Part shown: positions 51,150-58,716 of the stretch, piece by piece
How the letters are laid out: each line of letters begins with the position of its first letter
How positions within the stretch are numbered: the first letter of the stretch is position 1
Assembly: GCF_001887595.1 (NCBI RefSeq)
Contig: NZ_CP017480.1
Coordinates: forward strand, 1,488,001 to 1,552,000
Direction: 5' to 3'
DNA from: Luteibacter rhizovicinus DSM 16549
GTDB taxonomy: Bacteria > Pseudomonadota > Gammaproteobacteria > Xanthomonadales > Rhodanobacteraceae
DNA: 64,000 nucleotides
The notes under the pieces: generated by a model
Database searches by the model: none
What the model saw: only the letters and a program-made list of their open reading frames with translations
Told to the model about the DNA's origin: nothing
Program-made: the position numbers and the translations under genes

Positions 51150-51461
51150 TCAGTGGTCTTTAAGGTGCAATTCGAACACCGGGTCATCCGGTGACATTGT
51201 CATGGATCGGAGGTCGACGTCCCCTTTTGTTGAGACGGTGACCTCCAGCGTGCGCTGGCTACCGTCCCGTTCGCGCTGGCATTTCCACACGAACAGATAC
51301 CCCTCATCCGGATCGAACGACTTTTCTTCGAGCAAGGGAGCGACGCACTGGGTCGTCTTCGCAACCTTTACGGAACTCAACGACTCGGCTGCTTCTTGCG
51401 TCACTTTAGAAGAGCATGCCGAAACTGTAATCATCAGGGCCAAAAGTGCCAATCGATTCAT
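51150..51461 (-). CDS. Small hypothetical lipoprotein
   Basis: A 103-residue protein with a clear lipoprotein signal (MNRLALLALMITVSAC, lipidated Cys16). The mature part has two Cys (in TQCVAPL and VWKCQRE) that could form a disulfide, and a beta-rich end. No family recognised. It sits in a run of small secreted or membrane proteins on the minus strand. Confidence 0.7.
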   Translation of the reverse strand: MNRLALLALMITVSACSSKVTQEAAESLSSVKVAKTTQCVAPLLEEKSFDPDEGYLFVWKCQRERDGSQRTLEVTVSTKGDVDLRSMTMSPDDPVFELHLKDH

Positions 51462-51551
51462 CGCTCGAAGTCCGTATGAAGGGCGGCCTCGCCGCGAATC
51501 TGGATATAGTAGGGGGCGCCAGCGCCGTGCTAAGGATTGGAGTACGCATAG

Positions 51552-51893
51552 TCACGGCGAGACCCATCGACCCTTGTCGACAACGCGCCCCTCTCGATCG
51601 ATGTCGATCGACCACGCTTCGACCAGTGACAGTTTGTTTTCAAACCACAGCCGTTCGACGCAGGGACTCTTGCAACCGGTGTCTTCGTACTTCGTGTAGC
51701 CACGACCCGCCTGTCTCGCGACAAACGGCGCATCGAATGCTGCCATGGCGGCTTCCCTGGAATCGCCCAGATTTATCGAGTCGAAAGCCGAATTGTGCTC
51801 TTTCGATATATAGGCGCAAGACGCAAAGGGTGACAGTAAGACGAACAACACCGTGATACCGAAGATCCTTCGGCCGATCTTTGTTTTTCTCAT
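51552..51893 (-). CDS. Small hypothetical lipoprotein
   Basis: A 113-residue protein. A basic N-terminus and hydrophobic core end in FASC (lipidated Cys26). The mature part contains a Cys pair in DTGCKSPCVERLWF and a beta hairpin-like end. NLGDSREAAMAAFDAP resembles the helix-turn seen in small outer-membrane assembly-type lipoproteins; that is only a similarity of style. Function unknown. Lower GC than the surrounding genes. Confidence 0.7.
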   Translation of the reverse strand: MRKTKIGRRIFGITVLFVLLSPFASCAYISKEHNSAFDSINLGDSREAAMAAFDAPFVARQAGRGYTKYEDTGCKSPCVERLWFENKLSLVEAWSIDIDREGRVVDKGRWVSP

Positions 51894-51938
51894 TTCGCGC
51901 GTATCTCTGGTCGGACTCGTCTGCCTACTGTGACGACA

Positions 51939-52196
51939 CTACATGCCTCGTCGCTTGCGCCATGCCCGCGCGATATCCTGCCGAAAAAGCCAGGCGATGA
52001 TCGGCTGGATGGAGATGGTGAAGGCGATATAGACCTTTATACCTGTCCACCAGTCCACGGTATACGCGTAGACGGCCGCTGGCAGCAAGGCAATCAGGGC
52101 CATTCTCAGCGCGAGATGTTTGTAGGCGTTCAAGCATATCCTCCCGAGCGGGTACCGTAGGATCGGTGGGAGCCACGAGTGATTCCTAGATATCAT
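51939..52196 (-). CDS. Small membrane protein, unknown function
   Basis: An 85-residue protein with two hydrophobic segments (about residues 32-46 and 52-69), a short periplasmic WWTG loop and an Arg/Lys-rich end (ARAWRKRRGM). No family recognised. It diverges from another small membrane protein at 52230, 33 bp away. Confidence 0.55.
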   Translation of the reverse strand: MISRNHSWLPPILRYPLGRICLNAYKHLALRMALIALLPAAVYAYTVDWWTGIKVYIAFTISIQPIIAWLFRQDIARAWRKRRGM

Positions 52197-52229
52197 GCGG
52201 GACGGGTTCTGAGGGGGTAAGAAGACAAC

Positions 52230-52553
52230 ATGACGTTGACCAGGCGAATTCTTCTGGCGCTAATCATCGGTGTGGCGTTGACGCTCGCCCTTGCCTGGCT
52301 CTCCTTCGAGGCCAATGAAGTCGGCTATGAGGGCTTATCGAACGTTTTGTTCTGGCAGAACACGTTCCTACAGTCGCGCGTCGCGTCGCTGGACATCGGA
52401 ACGCCAGACGATCCGCTCCGCGAAGGAACGCTGCTGATGTTCCTAGGCTTCATTCTCAGCTTCCCGGTCGGATTCGTCGTCTATGGCGTGGGAGCCTTCG
52501 TCGTCATCAGCAAGCTGGCGGAGCGACAAGGAACGGCGCGTCCCCGTGCGTGA
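52230..52553 (+). CDS. Small membrane protein, unknown function
   Basis: A 107-residue protein with two strong membrane helices (about residues 5-25 and 69-92) and a polar loop between them (EANEVGYEGLSN ... TPDDPLREG). GGGGGTAAG lies upstream of its ATG. No family recognised. The only + strand gene in this small-gene cluster. Confidence 0.65.
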   Translation: MTLTRRILLALIIGVALTLALAWLSFEANEVGYEGLSNVLFWQNTFLQSRVASLDIGTPDDPLREGTLLMFLGFILSFPVGFVVYGVGAFVVISKLAERQGTARPRA

Positions 52554-52635
52554 TCGGCATCTCTCACCCTCTGATGTGAAAGGCGAGGACGTGAAGTACA
52601 GCGGCGACCGGCCGCTGGAACCCAGCTTCTAGCGC

Positions 52636-52683
52636 CCAAAAGAAAACCCCCGGAGCCTGGACAGATGTCCAACTTCCGGGGGT
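52636..52683 (-). terminator. Strong rho-independent terminator after the PQQ dehydrogenase
   Basis: On the minus strand the stem ACCCCCGGA/TCCGGGGGT (52675-52683/52646-52654) continues into an inner TGGACA-TC-TGTCCA hairpin and is followed by a T-rich run (TTTTCTTTT). It is 41 bp after the PQQ dehydrogenase stop codon. Confidence 0.85.
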
Positions 52684-52723
52684 CGATTCACGAAGGGCTA
52701 TCGCCCTTCACGTCTCGGTGCTA

Positions 52724-55156
52724 TCAGTGCTTCGGCAGCGCGTAAGCCACCACGTAATTACCCTTCGGCGTATGCATGAAGTGGTGACCCGTCGCGGTGA
52801 TGACGACGTACTCGCGGCCATCCTGCTCGTAGACCATGGGCATCGCCTGCGCACCGGCCGGCAGCGTCGCGGACCAGATCGTCTTGCCCGTGGTGATGTC
52901 GATGGCGCGGATGAGGTTGTCCGTCGCGGCGGCGATGAAGATCAGGCCGGACTTGGTCACGACGGAGCCGCCGTTGTTCGGCGTACCGATGTCGATCGGC
53001 AGGCCGGTGGGCAGACCGAACGGACCATTCTCGCGCGCGGTGCCGAGCGGACGATCCCAGACGGTGCGACCGTCACGGATGTCGATCGCGCGGATACCGC
53101 CGTACGGGGGCTCCTTGCAGAGCATGCCGGTAAACTTCAGCTGCCAACCCGCATTGACGTCGACGGCCACCGGGATACCTTCCTGCGGATCGCCAGCGCC
53201 TTCGGCCTTTGCGTCGGCGACGGGATCGTTGAGGACGTCCTTCGCCTTCCAGCCCAGCTTGTCGGCTTCCTTGCGGGGAACCAGACGGGTGTAGTTCGGC
53301 ATGTCGTTGTAGTTGGCGATGATCAGGCCACGGGCCGGATCGAATGCCACGCCGCCCCAATCGACGCCGCCGTTATAGCCGGGATAATCGATGATCGGCT
53401 TGGTCACGTCGGGTGGGGTGAACTTGCCGCGGTAGTCGGCCTGCGCGAATTGGATACGGCAGACCAGCTGGTCGAGCGGCGTGATGCCCCACATGCTTGC
53501 CGGGGTAAGATCCGGCTGCGCAACCGAAGCGAACTTCGAGAACGGTTGGGTCTTGCTGCGCGCAGCAGGCTCGAAGCCGCCCTGTGGCACCGGGCGCTCT
53601 TCCACGCCGAACAGCGACTTGCCGGTCTCGCGGTTGAGCACGTAGAACTCGCCGTTCTTGGTCGGGAAGATGATCGCCGGGACCTTGCTGCCATCCGCCT
53701 GCGGATAATCGAGCAGCGTCGGCGGGGAACCCGGATCGTAATCCCAGACGTCGTTATGCGTGTTCTGGAAGGTCCAACGCGGCATGCCGGTTTCGACATC
53801 GAGCGCGGTCAGCGACGGCGAGTACTTGTTCTCGTCAGCGGAGCGGGTGCTCGAGTAGTAGTCGCCGGAAGCGTTCGCCACGGGGAGGAAGACCAGGCCC
53901 AGCTTGTTGTCGCCGGTGAACGAGGTCCACACATCGGGCGAGCCGCGCTTGTAGAGATCGTCACCCTTGCGCGGTGCGGGATCGTTCGGCGCCGCCGCAT
54001 CCCAGGCCCACTTGAGCTCGCCGGTCTTGACGTTGAAGGCCTTGGTCACGCCGGCAGGACCGAACGCACGCTGGCCGTCGACCGTGGTGTGGCCGACAAC
54101 GATCGTGTCGCGGATGACGACCGGCGGCGAGGTGATGGATACGTAGCCGTGGTAGACCTTGCCCATGTCTTCGGTGAGGCTGACTTCGCCGTTCTTGCCG
54201 AAGTCGGTGCAACGCTGACCGGTCTGCGCATCGAGTTCGATCACGCGTGCGTCGAGTGTACCGAAGATGATCCGGCGATTGCACATCGCGCTGGTGGTCG
54301 CGCCCGGGGCGCTGGCACTCGTCGGATCTTCGTAATACGACATCGATCGGCAGGACGGCGTGTACGGAACCGACGCGGCGGTGATGCCCGGATCGAAGTC
54401 CCACTTGTGCTCACCCGTCGCGGCATCCAGCGCGGACACCTTGTTGAGGTAGCCGCAGACGTAGACCATGTTGCCGATCTTCAGCGGCGTGTTCTGCACG
54501 CCCCAACGCGTATCGGACGGAATGTCGCCCACGGTGGCGGTCCATGCGACCTTCAGGTCTTTCACGTTGGCGGGCGTGATCTGGCTCGCCGAGGTGTAGC
54601 GCTGCGCGGCCTGGTTGCCGCCATAGGCGGGCCAGTCGGTCGACGGCAGGCCGCTCTCGACGGCGGGGCCGGTGTCGGCGACGAACGGATTGTCGGCGAT
54701 GGCCGGCACATTGCTCGCTGCGGTGACGTGGTGCGGCACGAAGGCCAGGCAGCCAGCAACGATGAAGGCGGCCACCAGCGCCAGGGGCACGGCTCGCGCG
54801 GTGCCGCGCGACAACCGCGCATGCAGCGTCGGCAGAAGGAAGGAGAACGCGATGGCGAAGATCAAGATCAACGCGAAGCGCGGGACCCAACCCCAGTAAT
54901 CGGCGCCGGACTCCCAAATCGTCCATACCAGCGTCAGCACGAACAGGATGCCGAACCAGAGCGTCGCGCGCGGGCTTCGACGAGCCAGGCCCAGGGCGCT
55001 GGCGATGCTGAGCAGGCCGGCGATCGCGTAGTACCAGTTTCCGCCGAGGCTGATCAGCCATGCGCCGCCGACCACCATGAAAAGGCCAAACAAGCCCAAC
55101 ACGAGCGCGAGCAGACGCCTGCCCCATCGTGCGAGGGCACTCTCAGATGTGTTCAT
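52724..55156 (-). CDS. Membrane-bound PQQ-dependent dehydrogenase (glucose/quinate/shikimate family, gcd-like)
   Basis: An 810-residue quinoprotein. Five N-terminal membrane helices (about residues 15-150) are followed by an eight-blade periplasmic propeller with tryptophan-docking motifs (LDAATGEHKW, FNVKTGELKW, LDVETGMPRW). The catalytic-type Asp in HNDVWDYD and the PQQ-contacting Lys in PTKNGEFYVLN are present, and the end PKGNYVVAYALP is typical. It oxidises an aldose or a cyclic acid and delivers electrons to ubiquinone. The His that follows CTA in E. coli Gcd is replaced (VCGYLN), so glucose is not certain. AGGA is five bases before ATG 55156. Divergent from LacI. Confidence 0.9.
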   Translation of the reverse strand: MNTSESALARWGRRLLALVLGLFGLFMVVGGAWLISLGGNWYYAIAGLLSIASALGLARRSPRATLWFGILFVLTLVWTIWESGADYWGWVPRFALILIFAIAFSFLLPTLHARLSRGTARAVPLALVAAFIVAGCLAFVPHHVTAASNVPAIADNPFVADTGPAVESGLPSTDWPAYGGNQAAQRYTSASQITPANVKDLKVAWTATVGDIPSDTRWGVQNTPLKIGNMVYVCGYLNKVSALDAATGEHKWDFDPGITAASVPYTPSCRSMSYYEDPTSASAPGATTSAMCNRRIIFGTLDARVIELDAQTGQRCTDFGKNGEVSLTEDMGKVYHGYVSITSPPVVIRDTIVVGHTTVDGQRAFGPAGVTKAFNVKTGELKWAWDAAAPNDPAPRKGDDLYKRGSPDVWTSFTGDNKLGLVFLPVANASGDYYSSTRSADENKYSPSLTALDVETGMPRWTFQNTHNDVWDYDPGSPPTLLDYPQADGSKVPAIIFPTKNGEFYVLNRETGKSLFGVEERPVPQGGFEPAARSKTQPFSKFASVAQPDLTPASMWGITPLDQLVCRIQFAQADYRGKFTPPDVTKPIIDYPGYNGGVDWGGVAFDPARGLIIANYNDMPNYTRLVPRKEADKLGWKAKDVLNDPVADAKAEGAGDPQEGIPVAVDVNAGWQLKFTGMLCKEPPYGGIRAIDIRDGRTVWDRPLGTARENGPFGLPTGLPIDIGTPNNGGSVVTKSGLIFIAAATDNLIRAIDITTGKTIWSATLPAGAQAMPMVYEQDGREYVVITATGHHFMHTPKGNYVVAYALPKH

Positions 55157-55306
55157 TTCGATCCTTGTGAGAATGTGGGATACGAGGCCCCCTTCCGTCT
55201 GGGCCCGGAATACGTGAGGCACGGCTCTGACGAAACGCCGCGCTGCATAGCTATTCAAGCGTACGCCGCGTGATGGCTCCGTGCAAGGAAATGCTAACCT
55301 CCGCGG
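55157..55306. promoter_or_regulatory. Divergent gap between PQQ dehydrogenase and LacI regulator
   Basis: A 150-bp region serving both genes. The only dyad seen is the short ATAGCTAT at 55247-55254. Promoters could not be fixed by eye. Confidence 0.3.
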
Positions 55307-56338
55307 ATGTCACGGTCCCCACCGCCCCCTGCTGGCGCACCACGCGCGCACGCCTCTTCCACCGCCGTCGCGCGCCTTGCGGGGGTGTCGCAGTCGACCG
55401 TCTCCCGCGTGTTCAGCGCAGGCGCCGCCGTGTCCGCGGACGTGCGCGAACGTGTACTCAAGGCGGCCGCGGAATTGCATTACAAGCCGAATGCCTTGCC
55501 TGCGATCCTGCAGACGGGCCGATCGGGCATCGTCGCGGTCGTCGTCGGTGGCTTCTACAATCCGTTCTTCACCGAGTTCCTGCGCTGCGTCACGTCCCTG
55601 CTTCGCGAACGCCGGATCGAGACCATGCTCGTCGATACGAGCAGCGACGATAACCTCGACGACATCGTGGGCGAGTTGTCGCGATACCGGATCGACGGGG
55701 TGATCAGCGCCCTGGCCATTCGCTCGACGCGCGTGGCGCGGAAGCTGGAAGGCGCAGGCATCCCTATCGTCGCGGTGAACTCGAAGAAGTTCGGCAACCT
55801 GCGCACGGTGTCCACCGACAATCGCTCCGCGGGCGCCCTGGCGGCGGATCTCCTCATCGATGGTGGTTGCCGCACCCTGGCGTATCTCGCCGGTCGCGAA
55901 AGTACCGCACAGACCGAGCGCCAGCGTGGCTTCCTCAAGCGGATCAACGATAGGCAAGTGGCCCCGCCGCAGCACGTCGTTGCGGGCTTCAGCTACGAGG
56001 AAGGGTATGCGGCGGCTCTCGAACTGCTGTCGTCCGGGAGTCGTCCGGATGGCATCTTTTGCGTGAACGACCTGGTTGCCATTGGCGCGCTGGACGCGAT
56101 TCGCATCGAGTTCGGCTTATCCGTTCCTGGCGATATCCAGGTCGTCGGCTTCGACGATATCCCCATGGCCGGGTGGCGCGGGCCTGACCTGACGACGTTT
56201 CATCAGGATATGGATGCGCTTGCCCTGGGTAGCGTGACCCTTCTCGCCGAGGCGGCGCCGAGCCGGCCGATCGTCATTCCGCCGCGGCTGGTGTTGCGGG
56301 GAACGACGCGGCCACGCGACGTTGCGGTCACGCCTTAA
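55307..56338 (+). CDS. LacI family transcriptional regulator
   Basis: A 343-residue regulator with a LacI helix-turn-helix (VARLAGVSQSTVSRVFS, residues 20-40), hinge (YKPNALPAILQTG) and periplasmic-binding-like effector domain (GIVAVVVGGFYNPFF, CVNDLVAIGALDA, VVGFDDIP). It probably senses a sugar or nucleoside. It diverges from the PQQ dehydrogenase, a possible target. Its last 11 bp overlap the convergent TetR gene. Confidence 0.92.
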   Translation: MSRSPPPPAGAPRAHASSTAVARLAGVSQSTVSRVFSAGAAVSADVRERVLKAAAELHYKPNALPAILQTGRSGIVAVVVGGFYNPFFTEFLRCVTSLLRERRIETMLVDTSSDDNLDDIVGELSRYRIDGVISALAIRSTRVARKLEGAGIPIVAVNSKKFGNLRTVSTDNRSAGALAADLLIDGGCRTLAYLAGRESTAQTERQRGFLKRINDRQVAPPQHVVAGFSYEEGYAAALELLSSGSRPDGIFCVNDLVAIGALDAIRIEFGLSVPGDIQVVGFDDIPMAGWRGPDLTTFHQDMDALALGSVTLLAEAAPSRPIVIPPRLVLRGTTRPRDVAVTP

Positions 56339-57089
56339 CGGCTTTCTTCTGCGCCGGTGTTTTTTTCGGCGCTGCTTTCATCGGCGCTGCTTTCATCGGT
56401 GCGGCTTTGATTGGTGCGGCTTTGATTGGTGCCGCTTTGATTGGTGCCGCTTTGATTGGTGCCGCTTTGATTGGTGCCGCTTTGATTGGTGCCGCTTTGA
56501 TCGGTGTCGCTTTCGCTGGCTTCGCCACCTGCGGCAGCAGCCCGGCCGCCCGGTAGCTGTCGACCACGGAGTCATAAAGCGACATGTCCGTCCGGCTGCG
56601 CGCGATGAGTTGTGCACCCGCGATGGCGGTGTAGATCGCACGAGCGCGTTGATCGGCACCTTCGGGTACGGCGATGTTTGCCGCTTTCAACACCTTGCTC
56701 AGCCAGGCGATGTTGATGTCAGCAAAGGAGAGGACTTCCGTCTTCACTACCGACGGTAGATCTTCGACTTCGGCGGCCAGGAAACTGGCGAGGCACAGGC
56801 GATTGTCACTGTGCAGTGTCGTGCGGAACATATCCGGATAGCGGTCGAGCGCGACAAGCGGGTCACCGGCTTCAGCAAGCATGGCGTCCAGGCCTGCCGC
56901 CGTGTCTTCCCAGTAACGTCGTGCGACGGCGGCACCGAGATCGGCCTTGCTCGCGAAGTGGTAGTAAATACTGGCGCCCTTGATACCTACGTCGGCCGCA
57001 AGGTCGCGGAAATTCAGGCCACCGTAGCCGTGCAATTGCGCGGCGAGACGGGCCGCCTCGAGGATCGCTTCCTTCGCATTCGCACTCAT
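56328..57089 (-). CDS. TetR/AcrR regulator with KAAPI-repeat tail
   Basis: A 253-residue regulator. Residues 1-190 are a normal TetR protein (helix-turn-helix FRDLAADVGIKGASIYYHFASKADL, then a helical ligand domain). The rest is an extra Lys/Ala/Pro tail: KATPI, seven KAAPI, two KAAPM and one KAAPK, then KKTPAQKKAVKA. Such a basic, disordered tail recalls histone H1-like bacterial proteins and may add nonspecific DNA binding. ATG 57089 has GAGG at good spacing; ATG 57095 is too close. A palindrome 62 bp upstream of its start matches two sites before the amidase gene, so both genes are likely its targets. Confidence 0.9.
   Translation of the reverse strand: MSANAKEAILEAARLAAQLHGYGGLNFRDLAADVGIKGASIYYHFASKADLGAAVARRYWEDTAAGLDAMLAEAGDPLVALDRYPDMFRTTLHSDNRLCLASFLAAEVEDLPSVVKTEVLSFADINIAWLSKVLKAANIAVPEGADQRARAIYTAIAGAQLIARSRTDMSLYDSVVDSYRAAGLLPQVAKPAKATPIKAAPIKAAPIKAAPIKAAPIKAAPIKAAPIKAAPMKAAPMKAAPKKTPAQKKAVKA
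56368..56502. repeat. Nine tandem 15-bp repeats coding the KAAPI tail
   Basis: Consecutive units of the type GGTGCCGCTTTGATT (five to six nearly identical, flanked by GGTGCGGCTTTGATT and GGCGCTGCTTTCATC variants). The length is a multiple of three, so changes in copy number keep the frame. Copy number is likely variable between strains. Confidence 0.9.
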
Positions 57090-57150
57090 TGCCATGGCCT
57101 CGCCGCCGTTTCGGAATGAAACGAGCTACGGGGCATTGTAAGTACTCCGG

Positions 57151-57176
57151 CGCTACCTGCCAATCGACAGGTAGCG
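57151..57176. promoter_or_regulatory. TetR operator copy C (upstream of tetR)
   Basis: A 26-bp dyad: perfect 9-bp arms CGCTACCTG and CAGGTAGCG, with an 8-nt imperfect centre. The inner 20 bp (57154-57173) is TACCTGCCA-AT-CGACAGGTA, one mismatch per arm from the site at 58660. It lies between the amidase stop and the TetR start. Confidence 0.75.
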
Positions 57177-57186
57177 TATGGCGTCT

Positions 57187-58596
57187 TCAGAGGGACGGAT
57201 GCAGGTCACGAACCGGGCTGACCGATTCCAGGAGGGAGGCCAGATACAGCAGGGTCGACTCGGCCTGCCACTTGGCGACCAGCTGGATGCCGATCGGCAT
57301 GCCGTCGTGGCTGGTACCGAACCGTAACGTCAGGCCGGGAAGTCCCGTTATGTTGAGCGGGACGGTCGAGCCCATCAGATACGTGGCGTCCACGGTCTGG
57401 CCGTTGATGCTGAACTCGGGGATGCCGTGCTTCTGCGCCGGCAGCGGCTGGACGGGTGTAAGCAAGGCGTCGTAACGCTGGAAGTACTCGGCAAAACCGT
57501 CTCGCAGGCGGTCGGCAGCCTGTTCGGCATCGATGAAATCCTTCATCGACGTATCCGGCAAGGCCAGCATGGTCTTCGCCATCAGGTAGAGCTCGTCGTC
57601 GCGCCGGCCGGCTGTCGCTTCCTCGAAGGCTGGCTTCATTTCCATGACGTGGAGGCGGCTGAACACATCGAGCGCGAAGTCCCTCTCGAGAGCCGGGATA
57701 CGCACCTCTTCGACGATGACGCCCGTGCCATGCAGCGCCTCCGCAGCGGCGCGAACCGTCGCCGTTACTTCGGGATCGATCGGCCCGAAGCCCGGTTCGA
57801 CCAGCCAACCCACGCGTAATGGACCGGCAGGCGAGGTACCGACACCGTTGTCGAAGGCGATCGTGCTCGTCGCAAATGCATCCGAGCCGTCGGGACCGAC
57901 CATCAGCGAATACGCCAGCGCGATATCGCGGACGCTGTGCGCCATGGGGCCGACATGCCAGAAGCGGCGTGGCGCACGCGGCCAGATGCCCGTCATCGGG
58001 ATACGACCGTGGGTCGGCTTGAGCGAGGTGATGCCGGTTTGTGCCGCCGGTCCGCGAATGGAAATGGCCAGGTCCGTACCCAGGCCCAGCGGCGACATGC
58101 CTGCCGCGATCGCGGCGGACTCGCCACCACTGGATCCACCGGGCGTGCGCTCGAGGTTCCATGGGTTGTTCGTACGACCGGTAAGCAGGTTGTCGCTCTC
58201 GATCCAGTAAGAGAACTCGGGAAGATTCGTCTTCGCCAGCAGGATCGCCCCGGCGTCCTTCAGGCGGGCGACGCTCGTGGCGTCAGCCTCCGGGATGCGT
58301 CCCTTGAAGATCGGTGAGCCTCGCTGGGTCAGCACGCCGGCGGTATCGATGGAATCCTTGGCGGTGAATGGAACACCGTGAAGCGGAGCGAGGTCAGCGC
58401 CGGCCATGACCTCGCGCTCGGCGGCTTTGGCGGCATCGAGCGCGTCGTCCGCGAGGGAGACGATGGCGTTGACCCTCGGGTTGGTGGCTTCGATCCGGTC
58501 GAGGTGCGCTTGCATGACTTCGACGGGGGAGAGTTCGCGGCGGCGGATCAGGGCGGCCAGTGCGGTGGCGTCGAAACGGGTGATTTCAGAGGTCAT
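57187..58596 (-). CDS. Amidase signature family protein
   Basis: A 469-residue amidase. The Ser-cisSer-Lys triad is Lys80 (PFTAKDS), cis-Ser155 (TPGGSSGGES) and nucleophile Ser179 (TDLAISIRGPA). Distances match FAAH-like enzymes. It hydrolyses a carboxamide in the cytosol; the substrate is unknown. The oxyanion-hole residues before Ser179 are Ala-Ile rather than the usual Gly-Gly, which may alter activity. Two TetR-type palindromes lie directly upstream. Downstream is the gene of the probable regulator, on the same strand. Confidence 0.92.
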   Translation of the reverse strand: MTSEITRFDATALAALIRRRELSPVEVMQAHLDRIEATNPRVNAIVSLADDALDAAKAAEREVMAGADLAPLHGVPFTAKDSIDTAGVLTQRGSPIFKGRIPEADATSVARLKDAGAILLAKTNLPEFSYWIESDNLLTGRTNNPWNLERTPGGSSGGESAAIAAGMSPLGLGTDLAISIRGPAAQTGITSLKPTHGRIPMTGIWPRAPRRFWHVGPMAHSVRDIALAYSLMVGPDGSDAFATSTIAFDNGVGTSPAGPLRVGWLVEPGFGPIDPEVTATVRAAAEALHGTGVIVEEVRIPALERDFALDVFSRLHVMEMKPAFEEATAGRRDDELYLMAKTMLALPDTSMKDFIDAEQAADRLRDGFAEYFQRYDALLTPVQPLPAQKHGIPEFSINGQTVDATYLMGSTVPLNITGLPGLTLRFGTSHDGMPIGIQLVAKWQAESTLLYLASLLESVSPVRDLHPSL

Positions 58597-58600
58597 GTCG

Positions 58601-58630
58601 GTATCTACCTGTCAAGTGTTAGGTAGATAC
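58601..58630. promoter_or_regulatory. TetR operator copy A (amidase leader)
   Basis: Perfect 10-bp arms GTATCTACCT and AGGTAGATAC around a 10-nt centre, ending 4 bp before the amidase ATG and so covering its ribosome site. The inner 20 bp (58606-58625) shares the TACCTGTCA half-site with copy B. Confidence 0.75.
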
Positions 58631-58659
58631 TGCGCTGAAGTCTTGGCGTCGTCAACCCC

Positions 58660-58679
58660 TACCTGTCAGTTGACAGGTA
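58660..58679. promoter_or_regulatory. TetR operator copy B (amidase promoter)
   Basis: TACCTGTCA-GT-TGACAGGTA: a perfect 9-bp-arm dyad centred about 73 bp upstream of the amidase start. A TTGACG lies just downstream on the minus strand, so the site may overlap the promoter. It is the cleanest of three matching copies. Confidence 0.8.
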
Positions 58680-58716
58680 ATTGGTACATCGGCGGATTCT
58701 CAAGGGTCCTTGCCAC

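Noticed and set aside
51079..51699. Plus-strand 206-codon frame opposite the small lipoproteins
   Set aside because: Ser/Arg/His-rich composition without motif; the minus strand carries two good lipoprotein signal peptides.
55247..55254. ATAGCTAT as LacI operator before the PQQ dehydrogenase
   Set aside because: Too short, and it lacks the central CG common to LacI-family sites; not enough support for a feature.
52718..55273. Plus-strand frame of about 850 codons opposite the PQQ dehydrogenase
   Set aside because: Antisense shadow of a recognised quinoprotein; no ribosome site, domain or sensible composition.
56368..56502. Tandem 15-bp repeats considered as a CRISPR array
   Set aside because: The units are contiguous without spacers, in frame with a coding region, and no cas gene is present.
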